From positions 186,001-250,000 of the forward strand of contig MCFE01000010.1 of NCBI GenBank assembly GCA_002104905.1: a stretch of 64,000 bases of DNA, read 5' to 3'. This document shows positions 35,119 to 47,066 of the stretch, in pieces. The notes under the pieces were generated by a model, which did no database searches, was not told where the DNA came from, and saw nothing but the letters and a program-made list of their open reading frames with translations. This DNA is from Basidiobolus meristosporus CBS 931.73 (taxonomy: Eukaryota > Basidiobolomycota > Basidiobolomycetes > Basidiobolales > Basidiobolaceae). How positions within the stretch are numbered: the first letter of the stretch is position 1; each line of letters starts with the position of its first letter. The translations under genes were made by a program, and so were the position numbers.

Positions 35119-37622
35119 GGTGTATGCAGTGGAATAACTATTTCAGATGAAGGAGCTCCACATGGAGAACGTCGCGTTTTTATTATTTGGAATACCGAGG
35201 ACAAATTTGGGAATGTGTGGTTGATTGGATCAATATACATGGACCGAGTGTCTGGACAGGGTAAATGAACCAATTTTGGACAGCGTCAATGGTTGGATTT
35301 TCGGGTGCATTTATGATTTGAAATGGTTCAAATGAACAGCAATGCTGGATGGTAATAAATTGTAAAGAGGCTAGAATGTAGCGATAACAAAAATTGCGAA
35401 TCTTGGCTTTTTCTCCTCCTTGAAAGTTCTAGGCGCGTAAGCCAAATGGCGTAAATCCCCATACTTTTCCTTGGCCAGTCTCACCACTCAGTATACCCAG
35501 GCAGCATTCTAGGTGGCCGTCATTGAGAACAAGCATTGAGGGAGCATTAATGAAAGTGAGGCTGCTTAGAAAACCTCGTTGTCCGTGTGGTGAACGCAGA
35601 GCAATGAATCTAGAATCAACATCAAATGAGGCCCAGTTATGTATAATATATATTTTTCCGTTGATTGTCGTAAGATAAGGAGTCATCAGCGCAACCAATC
35701 CTAGCACGATCTCATTCACGAACTCATATCAATGATGGCCAGGACACTAGGAAGAATGTCAAGCACGCAACCTTTTCTACCCTTATCAATCAAATGGGCT
35801 TCCCCAATACAGTAATCCCTCGGTTAAGTTATACTGAATTGATCTTCACGCATTTGCTTGGCACCCATCTGGTGTTACTTTGTACCTTGACAATTCCCTA
35901 GCTTATAGAAAATGTTTAGCCATAAATCCAGGCATCACTCTTTCCACATATATGGCTTGCTCATAATGCAGTACGCTTTGGATGAGCTAGAAACAAGTCA
36001 CTACGTATCGGCCTAGAAAGACCTTTGAGGGGACAGTTCATAATCATATGACTGAGAGAATGCAATCTTGCTTGGCGTGCGATTAAGGGTCCTTCAACTT
36101 TTGGCGGACTGGGATACGTCGATATCCCCTCATTTTCCGCTAAGCCTTCTGGGGCCCAATGTGTATATGCCAAGCTAAATCCATCAACACACGGAATATC
36201 AATGCGAATACTTTTCTATGGTGACACCAGGCAAGAGTATACGTGCGCTCTCAGATCTTAGCCTCGATCCAAGCAGAACGAATACACCACCCTGTCAAGT
36301 ACTGCAAATAAGCCCCTTTCTGGTGGGATTCCATGAACTCTTGTCCGCCCTCACCATCCTGTATTGACGCTCAACGCCAATCTCACGCAACTTTATATCC
36401 GTGATCATAGGCCCTAGATTCGATGGACTGCCTGACCAAGTTCAACAATATATGAGAATCCTTTTTGGAAGGAGCCCAATATCTCGATCTGGCGAGGGCC
36501 GTCGTTCGTGAGTTGACGGAATAATGGCCTGTATCTGCACACTGCCTTGAAGGTGTTGCTTCCCGTTGTAAAAAGCATCTGTCACCACCCCTACCTCAAG
36601 CTTGGCTTTCGTTATCAATCACGATGAATCTCTCAATTGTGATTGAATACCTGACCAATCATCAAAAGCAAGATGGTGACCATCCAGCTCGAAGGTACCA
36701 TGTTGAAACAAACTTTACTCATCTTCTTGGTGCATCCTCTGTAAGAGGTAGGTATGTGTGTGAAATTTCGGAATCAAATCACTTGACCTAAACAGAATGA
36801 TGGGCAATTCTGATCACGTGTGAACACCCACGAACCTTGGTTAATGGAGTGTTTATTTTATTCCAAAAACTGATCACATTCCATCCCTATTGGCTTTGCA
36901 TTGAATTCCATAGTGTCTACATTTTTTTAAAAACCCTTCTTGGGGAATCGAAACCCGAGCCTTCGAATGTTCTCGAAAATACTCAACTCGCCAAATCTGC
37001 TGAACTAGAGTGAGCAGGGCTTTTTTTCTCACAGAGATCCAAGCAAGTTTCACTGGGCTACTCTCTTTCCCTACCATTGGCTCGCCGCCTCCAGCGTATT
37101 ACATAAATTTCATACTTTTACCAAATCAACGTATTTTCCGACGTCCTGTGGCGGATCTTACGGCCAATCATGTTACAGTATCGTTTGGTACTCCAAATAT
37201 AGATAGTTTCGAAACTTCTGTTCAATAAGAAGGTCGTGTACATGCATTTGTACATAGGAATCTTGCCTGTTCGCAAGGCAAAGATGGGAGTATCCTCGAA
37301 TATTTGCAAGCATATTCCAATGATGGTTGGAAAATATCGCATCTCATGTAATTGCTGCTTCAGTTTGCTTAGTGAATGAGTTTTGTAGGTAGGTCTATAT
37401 GCTGATCCATTTCATTTTATGTATGACAATCCATATTTATATCCATATGACATAATGTGATATTATCGGATATTCCTAGCCACAGTAGGGTTTCCGATTT
37501 ACTCAAAACGAGTGAATGAGTTCCGAAATTACTTAGACTATTTTCGTCTACTACCAGCTACCAACACACGATTAGTTTATAGCAGCTCAGCAAAGCAAGC
37601 TTCTCAACCGCCAATTACACCA
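35119..37622. other. Intergenic, no supported gene
   Basis: About 2.5 kb without a recognisable gene. A tRNA-like stretch on the minus strand near 36930-37020 has a box-B-like GGTTTCGATTCC and a T-run but no acceptor pairing (see rejected items). Short open frames lack domains. Confidence 0.4.
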
Positions 37623-38944
37623 ATGTCTGAGGTTTTTATTAAAAATTTTAAGCTCAACAATGAGCTCAATACTACAAAGCTCCCCTCCTTTCAGTTGGAA
37701 AAGTCCGCGTTTCAATTTTCGCTCCCTTTGCGCCCAAATGTTTGCGTGACATGTTTGACATGTTTGACCTGTGCCGGAAGATATGGTACTAATGATTGCC
37801 AGTGTACTGCAACAGAAATTCAGTGGAACAAGAAAAAGTTGGGCTACAAGGTCGAGTTTCGTCGTAGAAGTATCATTCCCAACAACCGAGTCTTCATGAG
37901 CTGGTTGAAAGCCAATCTCTCTCAGAGATTAATTTGGGACGAGTCTTGCAAAGAGGTTAAACTCTGTATGTCTTGCAATTCAATCTGTCGTAGATGGGCG
38001 AAAGGTATCTACAATATTAATATTCTTTGCCAGCTCTTCCATTACTTACACCAGATTGTTCCTGTAGTGTTTAACGAAGACATTTCTGGGAATAAGCTCT
38101 CTCCCGGAAGCGGTAGATTTCGCTCTTCCAATATCACCACCAGTAAGCGCAGCCCAGTATCGAAAATGACTGCCAGTAAACGCGTTCAAGGTATGAAATT
38201 GTTGAATAGCTAAAAGAAAATCGCAGCGAGTTAAATATGTTTGTCAACTAGACTGCATCGTATCCTCAGATAGCTTCTTAGTATCACAGCTAAAAAGCCC
38301 CATCTCAAGTCTTTCAACCCAAAATAATGTAACGCTCTGCCAGGATTATGTCAAAAGTGAAACGAATACAATTTTACCGCCTCTTCCATCACAAACAACG
38401 ACGCCGCACAATACGAAAATAAGAAAGAACATCACAGCAAGAAACACACCTCCGAGCCTTGAAGATGACGATAGAAGGTGTCAATTCTCTTCGCCCTCGC
38501 CGTCACCGCGACTGCAAACGCCTTCCAATGGGGATATTGCACCGTTAGTCACTTATGATCTGGCCCAGTTAATTGCATCAGCTTCGCCAAAAGGTAAAAT
38601 ACCTTGATGAATTGTGTTTTCTTGCGCGTTGAACCATTATTGATTCGCACTGCTACGTAGAAATTATTCCATTGAGAACGGTTACTCTCCGCGTAGGCAA
38701 GAAGATAGTCAAAGACCGAATAATGATAGATTCCAAGATAACGTTCAACAACCTAATACAATCCGCCGTGCTGTCTAGTCCCCCAGCAGGAAAGCGATAT
38801 GTGATCAAGAGCATGGATAAACAATACGAATATCTGCCTGACGACTTCGTCTCACAAACATTTCGTGGCATTGAGCATGTGGAACTCTACCTTGATCATG
38901 AATCGGTTCCATCGATCAATTTGGGGGACTTTGATGTATGCTAA
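37623..38944 (+). CDS. Cysteine-rich protein with C-terminal beta-grasp-like domain
   Basis: I do not recognise this gene, but three exons (37623-38190, 38252-38593, 38661-38944) join in phase into about 397 residues. Residues 41-61 carry tandem CxxC pairs (CVTCLTCLTC, then CQC), and C109, C115, C118 and C122 follow, so a zinc-binding module is likely. RRRSIIPNNRVFMSWL (80-95) looks conserved. The middle is serine/threonine/proline-rich. The last 90 residues (VTLRVGKKIVKDRIM to HVELYLDH) have the strand-helix-strand pattern of a ubiquitin-like or RA-like fold; this is inference. The frame is open upstream to 37512 but has no ATG there, so 37623 is chosen. There is no signal peptide. It may be a nuclear or cytosolic regulatory protein; function is unknown. 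Confidence 0.65.
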
Positions 38945-39854
38945 GAGAAATGCATCAAGTTGGCATTGTAAATAGTCCTTGTAATTTGTTGTTCTTGTGA
39001 ACCTACATAGCATTCATTCAATTTTCCAAAAGCATTTTGCTATTGATGTATATATATATATATTGTGAAGTTGCAAATTTTGTATATGGAGTGCAATAAT
39101 TTGATCCGAGAGAATAAATCTAGCGATCGGATGCAAACCACTTGAGCGATTAATCGAAATCACTGTGTCGAGTAGTAGGCATGGATCTTTTACAAATAAT
39201 GTGGTAATTCTGATCAATCTCAACTAATTATGGTTTTTATAACCTTAGTGTTAGAGATCTGATTTCAGAATATTATTTCGTGATCCGGAATAAACTAAAT
39301 TCGACTTAAAGCTCTTGGTGTTCATTCAGGAATAGCTTTCATTGACAAGCTCAGGTTAGCGGAATTAGTAAATGCTAATTACACATTTATACACCTGATG
39401 TGAACCGTAAGTGCTAAGGTTCTTCAACTTCACAATGGAAGTGGAGTATAGCAGTAATAAAATGTATTTGTGACGTAAAGTTGGTCAATATTTTGGTGAA
39501 GGTTACTATTTGTGCATTAGTGGGCTTCGAATACTTGAAATTCACAGCCAAGGCTTAATTGAGATCCCGGATCAATGTTGTATCTACAAAAACTCCAGCT
39601 TGACCTACTTCACAATTTCTCCAAAATATTCACTATAAACATTAATATATTTAACGGGCAGATCCAGATAAAATCTAAAAATCCAAACCGACTTTAACTT
39701 CTCATAATTGCAGGGTACATTAATTCACAAATATTAAATGCAGCTGTAATTCTTTACCAATATTTCTATATATGTTAAAGTATCTTGATAGTTTGGAAGC
39801 CGTACTACACATAAAACAACCCTCTTGGTAGTACTCATAACAAATATGGTAACA
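38945..39854. other. Intergenic, no supported gene
   Basis: AT-rich spacer with a (TA)n run near 39049-39063. I see no coding or repeat signal. Confidence 0.4.
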
Positions 39855-39954
39855 GTAAGCTCACTGACTCCAGCAATATTTACAAAGTGCCAGCATAGCA
39901 CCAGCAGAATACCATATGAAATCCAAAGTGGATATTTTTCATAGAGTACATGTG
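39855..39954 (-). repeat. 330-bp dispersed repeat, fragment
   Basis: Read on the minus strand, the fragment starts CTATGAAAAATATCC, followed by GGTATTCTGCTGGTGC and a CTGGCAC unit, matching the first about 90 bp of the 330-bp repeat family. It ends directly where the receptor-like fragment begins. Confidence 0.45.
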
Positions 39955-40083
39955 CGTGCCACCCTACCGTATGCTTGTTGCTCGAATAGGCAGAACCTGA
40001 AAGACATGGTTGGCGAAGGGGCCAACCTCCCCTACATGTCGGCTATGGGGGTGCGCTCCAAGGTTGACAGGAGAAACTCATAA
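39955..40083 (+). pseudogene. Fragment of an ethylene-receptor-like gene
   Basis: About 40 codons read in frame and correspond to residues about 230-270 of the receptor-like protein at 44165-45283. Shared blocks include the YACC motif, DMVGEG, NLPY and SAMGVR. Nucleotide identity is only moderate and many differences are synonymous, so it descends from a different paralogue rather than a recent copy of the neighbour. It begins at a repeat boundary and ends at a TAA. No other receptor exon is visible around it. Confidence 0.75.
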
Positions 40084-40445
40084 ATGATCAGCTAGAGATA
40101 TTTGACAGCCAGTTCAATTCATAAACTTGATGTTGGTCTACATCTATAGTATGGTGAAATCATATTATTCTGACCAATTAGAGGCCGGTTTAATGCACCC
40201 AAGGATAATCGAGTCGAAGGTGCTTTCTTAATTCCTTTATTGTATACGACTTCAAAGTGACTAAATGCCAATATTTTCCTCAGAATTCCTTGAAGGTCTA
40301 CGAACTGTTGAAACAAAAGAGTTCCGACCAATCAGCCCTCGATCTGTAGCTGCAAGCTTAAATACTAAATGCATTTCAATTTATTCAGTAGCTAATCCTT
40401 TCTTTATTTCTTACTTGACTTCTATACATCATAATTCCTCTCACC

Positions 40446-43400
40446 ATGGCTGAAGAGGTTGATGATTTTGGAGATCTGACCATTGACGATGACTTTCTGG
40501 CTGCTCTAGACAAGATAGAACAGCAAGCAACCTTTACAGCTCCCAAGAGCCGAACCATTCCAACATCAAGTAAAATGGTGCAGTCACAGATAGCTTTCGC
40601 CAATATATCCCCACAGAGTACAAAGAATCAGAATATTTCAATAGTGCGCGACTCCGGCGTAAAGAAGAATATAAAATTACATGTAAAGTTATTCTTTATC
40701 AGAATGGCACATCAGTTGGTAACTAAAAGTTTAACGACTTTATCTCGCAATTCACCTAAGCTACACGATGATGGGAGATTGAAGTCGATGAAGCCTACAC
40801 AAAATGCCGGTGTCTGCAAAAATCCTAAGGTTCAAAAGACTCTTTGGGATATGTTTGACGTTGATAGAGAAAGCTCTAGTATGTCTTCAAAGCGCATTAA
40901 AAAGTCATCTGTGAGTTTTCCCGCAGTAATGCAGAGTTCCAATGTTTCTAACACTTCGCTCGCATAGAGGATGTTTAATCTAAAGCATACACCTGATTCA
41001 TCCTTGGAAGCTTCTCTCTACGACCCCAATACAATCGATACTTGGATATATCCCACTAATTATCCTATCCGTGACTATCAGTTTAACATTGTATCTAAAG
41101 CATTATTCCAAAATACTTTGGCAGCATTACCAACTGGACTCGGAAAAACATTTATTGCTGCTGTTGTTATGTATAATCACTATCGTTGGTTCCCGAACTC
41201 AAAAGTTGTCTTTATGGCTCCCACTAGGCCTTTGGTGGCTCAACAGATTGAGGCATGTCACAAGATATGTGGTATCCCACAAACAGATACCATGGAGCTT
41301 ACTGGTGCTCAACCACCCGAGAAAAGGAAGATCTATTGGCTTGCAAAAAGAGTATTTTTTTTAACACCACAAGTATTACAGAATGATTTGATACGTGGAA
41401 CATGTCCAGCGGAGAGTATTATATGCTTAATTGTGGATGAAGCGCACAGATCTCGCGGCGATCATGCAAATTGCGTAGTAGTAAGAGAGCTTCATTCTAG
41501 AAATCCACTTTTTCGAATCCTAGCACTTTCAGCTACACCTGGAACGGATCCATCTTCCGTTCAAGATATTGTTAACAGTCTGATGATATCTCATATCGAA
41601 ATTCGAACCGAAGAATCCCTAGATATACAAAAATATACTCATGGCAGAAAGATCGATATTATTGTGGTTCCTTTTTCCAATGCGATCAATGAGATCTCTC
41701 AGCAATTTTGTGCTTGTATGGAGCCTTATATTTCCCGACTGCGCCGAATGCAAGCAATATGGGAAAGAAATCCGCAAAAAATATCCAAATATATGCTAAT
41801 ATTAGCGCGGAATAAATTCCGAAGTAGCTATTCGGTTATCTCTCAAGATCAAAGAGCTACCGTTGAAGGAGACTTTGGAATCTGTCTTATACTGACGCAT
41901 GCACATAGTCTCTTACGTCAACACGGGATACGTTCGTTTTATAATGCACTTGTTGACATGATCCAAGAAGCAAAGGATGGAAAGAAAATATCTCGAGCTC
42001 GTCAAGATTTACTTAAAAACGAGACATTCATTGACTTACTGAACCGCGTTGAAAGCATGCTAAACGAGGCTGCATTTAGTGGCCATCCCAAACTAGAGAA
42101 ACTTGTCTCTTACGTTGTGAATTATTTAAACACCCTGAAAAGCCAAGACAAAAACCAAACGCGGATAATGATATTCACAGAATATCGAGAATCGGTTGCA
42201 GAGATCGTGAAGGTATTAAATACATGTTTCCCCTTGGTCAGGCCTATGTCATTTGTAGGACAAGGGTCAAAGAAGACTAAACGAGGCTTCACCCAAAAAG
42301 AGCAAATGGCAGTTCTGGAGAGATTTAAGCAAGGTGGATATAATGTGATTGTCTCGACATCTATCGGTGAAGAGGGTTTAGATATTGGTGAGGTTGATCT
42401 CATAATATGCTACGATTCACATAATTCGCCAATTCGACTTCTGCAAAGAATGGGACGGACTGGCCGAAAACGCCAGGGCAAAGTATGCATGCTTTTGTCG
42501 GAAGGGAAAGAAGAGCAGATGTACAGACAATCCCAAAATTCATACAAATCAATCCAGCGTGCCATTGCTAGCGGCTCTAGAATATCTCTATATGATGGCA
42601 GCCCGAAGTTGCTGCCAGAAGGTGTAAATCCAGTATGTATCAAGAAGACCTTGGCTATTTCCCTGTACAAAAAAGATAAGGAGGTCAATGGCATACAATC
42701 ATCAAACCCTGATCAGAACTCAAGTATGAATACGAATGAAGATGATGATATTCAAAAGCAATATACTCAATTTCTTAACCGGTTTAATAAGACTGAAACT
42801 TCCAGTATTTCGCTTACCAAATTTCATAAGCAACAAACCGTACCAACTAAAACGGGGATAGTATCGCACTCACAGCGGACAATTGATTTCGTGGACCTTA
42901 TGAGTGCCATGGAGACGCTGGGATTCATTGGTAACGAGGAAGATCATTATGGCTTTCAGCTACAAGATTATTTAAACTTGAATAGCACCATTCCCTTGAG
43001 AAGGAAGCATCAATTTGAGCCGCTACTGCATCTGAAAACATTTCAATATACAAAAACGAATGAGCCATCAGCTCATGCAAATACATGCAAGCCTATGCGA
43101 CATAAGGTTGAAGAAATGGTTCCAGAACTAGAAGATGATGCAGATGACTTTATGATTATGCAAGGCTTTGAAGGGATCTTCGACGAGAGAGATTCTAAGA
43201 AATTATTTATGCAATCACTCTCCCCGACAAACTGTAAAGACTCCAAAGATTCCTTTAACACGTTGAAATCCAAAAAGGTTGGCTCTACCGAAGACCATCC
43301 TATTATGATAGATATGGAATTTATGCAGAATAGCACACCAGGTCAGAAAGACCTTAAAGCAAACATATCAAATTCATCGCCTAGTTCGGCAACCAATACT

Positions 43401-43904
43401 GTCACTATAGATGACTCTTTAGAACAAGAATTAGTAGCACTTGTTGATTCCCGCGAATTTATGCAAAATTATGCCCGACAACCAACCAACCCTTCCAAAA
43501 AGCAAGAACCCCACGAAAATACAAATTCATTAATTGGAGTATCCTCACAACAGCCAAACTATCATTTGAAAGTGAAGGACAACAGTCCTCAAGTGGAGAT
43601 CTCAGGTGCATCTAAAGAAACGATTAAGAGAATGAGCAGTTCTTTATCCGAGTTCGCAAATTTGAAGAAGGAAACCGCGCCAGCCATTCCGACCTTTCCT
43701 AGTGACGTGAGATTTGGGAATTGGCGAGAAATTGCCAAGATTCTATCCTCTAACCGGTCAGTAGAGGATATAAAGCACATCGATAGCAATGTAAAGCCGA
43801 TGAGTTATTTGAACTCGCATACCGTGAATACTATACCGGTTCCGATGAAGACATCAGGAAACAGCAAGTTAGATCAGTATAGATTTAAGAGACGCAGATA
43901 CTAG
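40446..43904 (+). CDS. Mph1/FANCM-type DNA helicase
   Basis: Two exons (40446-40910 and 40968-43904) encode about 1133 residues. The family remodels replication forks and D-loops and supports interstrand crosslink repair. The acidic N-terminus (DDFGDLTIDDDFLAALD) is typical. SF2 helicase motifs: Q-type YPIRDYQ, Walker A PTGLGKT (about 210-216), APTRPL, DEAH in IVDEAHRSRGDH, SATPG; the insert domain typical of the family; then the second RecA lobe with STSIGEEGLDIGEVDLI and QRMGRTGRKRQGKV. The intron of 57 nt (donor GTGAGT, branch CTAAC, acceptor ATAG) removes an in-frame TAG that otherwise splits the frame. The long C-terminus is low-complexity and lacks a clear nuclease domain, as in fungal Mph1 rather than archaeal Hef. 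It is convergent with the receptor-like gene. Confidence 0.93.
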
Positions 43905-44164
43905 AATGTATCAATGGAAAATGTTGACTCAATATGGCGGAGAGATTTCGTGCTAAATAATCCACAACATAAATGGGTTTTTTGCATGCAAAACATGACT
44001 CGATTTTAAATGCCACTGTATCTTAGAATTCTTGCTTACCATAAAAATGTAAAGATTCATCTTGCAGGTCAAAGAATTATATTAAAATTGCAGTAGCAAA
44101 AATAAAGTTGAAGATGGTTTGGCTCACAAGCCAATGAGGTTTGGGGATAATTCAATACATCGAT

Positions 44165-45283
44165 TTAGGGCCAATTAAGCGGCTTCATATCGTAGGACTC
44201 ACCATCTTTTTCCCCATCCTGATAAGAGAATGGTGGTGGTGGTAAAGAAATGGCAGTATTATAATGGTGATTGGATAATTGGAATTCGACATCATCCTCC
44301 TTTTCGGATGGTTCGTAAAACTTTCCCGAATTTGTGATCCCAATGGTTTCCTGTTTTAATTGAGCTGATTGCTGTAAAGCAATCTCAACCTGGCCAACAA
44401 TGTCTTCAAATAACTCCACTTCTTGCTCAGGCAGGCTCCAGGTTTCGTCTCCCGAGTAGATCAGCACAAATCCTGAGTCTTTCCCGCCGATATTGAAACG
44501 CACTCCCATAGCTGACTTGTAGGGGAGGTTGACTCCTTCACCAACCATATCACTGAGGTCCCGCTTATTCAAGCAACAAGCATACGACAGTGTGGCCATC
44601 CGAGATACTACCTTATTATTTGCTGAGATTCTTACCCTCTGCCAGAACAGTGTTTTGTCTGGACGCTGCAGCGAGTGATCCCCAACATGCCTGTAGTCCT
44701 CGTGTGTGCATACATAAGTGTCCCCTTTATTCATGTAGATGGCGCACCCAATCCCCAGTGTCACAGAGAGCTCGAACGCAGAAGTTTGGCAGACGGAGTT
44801 GGTATCAAGAGTTCGGCGGATATGCTGAGTGACCTTTCGAAACTTGAGGAGCAGATCGTTTGCCATACGAAGTGACTGCTCGTGGCGCATATGCGACCCC
44901 AACTCTTCCTCAAGCCAGGCAGCTCGTGCAGGCAGTGAAAATGCCTTTGGGAATACTCTGATCAAGAGGGTTGCTGTGAGTGTGGATATGACTGCCGTTA
45001 TGACCTTGATAACACACAGGGCTACATCGGTGTTCGAGAATGGGTTCCACACGGTGACAAGATGGGTGGCTCCGCATGCGGTGATGAAGGCTTCAAAGAG
45101 AAGTAAAACACTTTTGTAAAGCATGGGTAGAGGCAGGGTGAGCGTTCGCTGGAAAAAGAAGATTTCGATCGGGATGGCCATGTATGAGAGAGAAATAAAC
45201 ACATCCGCCACCATAGTCACCCAAGATAGAGGGTCATTTTCTATTACTTTTGGAACCAAATGAATTAGTGGGTGTTCGAGCAA
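44165..45283 (-). CDS. Ethylene-receptor-like sensor without kinase domain
   Basis: Numbering is from the first codon of the open frame. Three predicted membrane helices (about 24-45, 54-78, 87-111) form an ethylene-binding-type domain. Residues equivalent to Arabidopsis ETR1 D25, Y32, P36, C65 and H69 are visible as D27, Y34, P38 and the copper pair C70/H74 in ACGATHL; a lysine like ETR1 K91 follows at K93. A coiled-coil linker (120-157) leads into a GAF domain (about 158-308). The protein then ends in a polar tail; there is no histidine kinase, ATPase or receiver domain, and the next 260 bp up to the helicase gene hold none. No ATG opens the frame before M24 (45214); the frame is open upstream to a TGA near 45298. 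Related hybrid kinases are known from early-diverging fungi. Role is inferred: gas or copper-dependent sensing. Confidence 0.85.
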   Translation of the reverse strand: MLEHPLIHLVPKVIENDPLSWVTMVADVFISLSYMAIPIEIFFFQRTLTLPLPMLYKSVLLLFEAFITACGATHLVTVWNPFSNTDVALCVIKVITAVISTLTATLLIRVFPKAFSLPARAAWLEEELGSHMRHEQSLRMANDLLLKFRKVTQHIRRTLDTNSVCQTSAFELSVTLGIGCAIYMNKGDTYVCTHEDYRHVGDHSLQRPDKTLFWQRVRISANNKVVSRMATLSYACCLNKRDLSDMVGEGVNLPYKSAMGVRFNIGGKDSGFVLIYSGDETWSLPEQEVELFEDIVGQVEIALQQSAQLKQETIGITNSGKFYEPSEKEDDVEFQLSNHHYNTAISLPPPPFSYQDGEKDGESYDMKPLNWP

Positions 45284-45373
45284 GAAGCTTGGAGATCATA
45301 CACATACTCTGCATTTGAAGGATATAGTAATTTCCAGATAACGAATTGATGGAGAACCGCAGAGTCAACGGGA

Positions 45374-45380
45374 CTTTATA
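45374..45380 (-). promoter_or_regulatory. TATA box of receptor-like gene
   Basis: TATAAAG on the minus strand, about 60-75 bp upstream of three ATGs at 45314, 45305 and 45299. Those ATGs are in a different frame from the receptor domain. Confidence 0.4.
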
Positions 45381-47066
45381 GAGATTTCTGTGCTGAAGGA
45401 GAGACACTGAAGTAGGCTTTCATCCCAGTGAATAGATGAAATACATTTTATGGAGAGAAAACTTGCTCTCAAGCTCGTTGGGTTGAAACAACCCTCCTGA
45501 TACATCTTTTGGAAATACTACTGGCGTCAAATATATCAAGGATCACCTTGATGCTTGAGGTTTGGGAGTTGTATTACACAAGAGATTTTCATAACGAGGT
45601 GCATTGAATATAAAGGAAACACAACATGTATGTGCTATCAATTAGGAGACCAATTCGCTCAAAAATAGGAGTATCTGTAGGTCCAGATTAGACTTGATTG
45701 TGGAGAAACGGGAATTCCATTTCTTTTCGCTAGCTTTTTTTGTTTAGTCTCAGACAACCCTGAGATGAAAGTGGGAATTCACGTAAAAGGCGAAATGACT
45801 TCGATAGGAAATATACAATTTGGTAGCTAATCTCCAAAGGCATTCTGAGCCTTATTAGATGGGGGTTTAATCATATGATGACGACTTGACTGCTCATTGT
45901 ATTCCTAGTTGCTAGGCAGGTCATATCGATTCCATAATGGCCAGCCTGCTTGACTTTCAATTGCCGACTGTTTGGAGATAGATTGACTGGGAATGCTGAA
46001 CCTGACGTTTAATGATATTGCTTTTTAGAGGTGACCAGGTCTCTGTACGGAATGGTGAACGACTTTGTCCATTACCATATATGATATACGAGTAGGCTTA
46101 GGTAAACATTTTAATCCAGGCTCACCCAGAATAGCTCAGTAGCTGCTACAGATCGATCTACAGTTTTTGTTGCCCAGTATAAACTTGCTTTTTGGTAGAC
46201 AGGAGAATGGTGACTCAACATCAATATGGCATCTCTCAAGATTATCATTGGTTTATCTTTCTACACTACGAAAATTATTAAGATACTGCTCACTTCTAGA
46301 CCCCGAACGAAACGTCGCAGAAGCTCACGATACAATATTGATGGGAAAGTGTTAGCCCCAAGGTAGTAGTGTGATCTATCAAGTAAAAACCATGTCCACC
46401 TATTGAAACTGGGATTTCCAACGGAGTTCGTTTCTGGCGAGAATGTGGTGGAAAAACTCAACCATATAAAGGTACCTTTAAGACTCTAATATATGGCTAC
46501 TAAAACGGGCTTGTGAAATTCAATACTGCTTCGCTTTAAAGTGTGTGTAGTAGTTGCTGTAACTTGCATACAGATACGTAAGAATTTCCGTTGTGAACGC
46601 GATAGTAGGAGTCTAAAGTCACCTTTGAGGCTGGCTAACCTGGTGATGAGATAAAGACTCCACAGTTGTTGAATACGCTTTACTAATTTTATACTTCAAG
46701 CAGCCCAGATCTCATAAGATCCTCTCATACATGTCTCCTTTGATAAGTTTAATTGAAGGATAGTCCTGTTGTCGGACACAGTCAAAAGAATGTTTGTTAG
46801 TGACTTCGATGGTATGGCCAAAGATCCATCATCCCTAAACAGATCACTTTAGACAGGATTACCAAGTAGATTGTATAACTTATGCACAATAATCATTTAA
46901 TTGGCATTGCTAAGTGATCGTGCATTGAGTCAATCTTAAATTAGAGTATTTGGTGGAAATTTTTTCCTCTCGGCGTCAAGGTCCATTCGGAAGTCAAATT
47001 TAGTAAAATTTGTCTATTGTAACTTGACTTCCCTAGTGACTTACATTGGTGATTTTCAATAGCGAT
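45381..47066. other. Intergenic, no supported gene
   Basis: A divergent spacer of about 1.7 kb between the receptor-like gene and MTG2. Short open frames (46167-46355 +, 46261-46461 -) carry no domain. Confidence 0.4.

Noticed and set aside
36915-37030. tRNA-like stretch on the minus strand with a GGTTTCGATTCC box-B-like motif and a following T-run
   Set aside because: The T-loop has one base too many, no 5' acceptor strand pairs with the 3' end, and no clean anticodon arm forms. At best it is a decayed tRNA or SINE head.
40911-40967. In-frame TAG between two long helicase frames, suggesting stop readthrough or a pseudogene
   Set aside because: A 57-nt GT-AG intron with a CTAAC branch removes the stop and keeps phase, so no recoding is needed.
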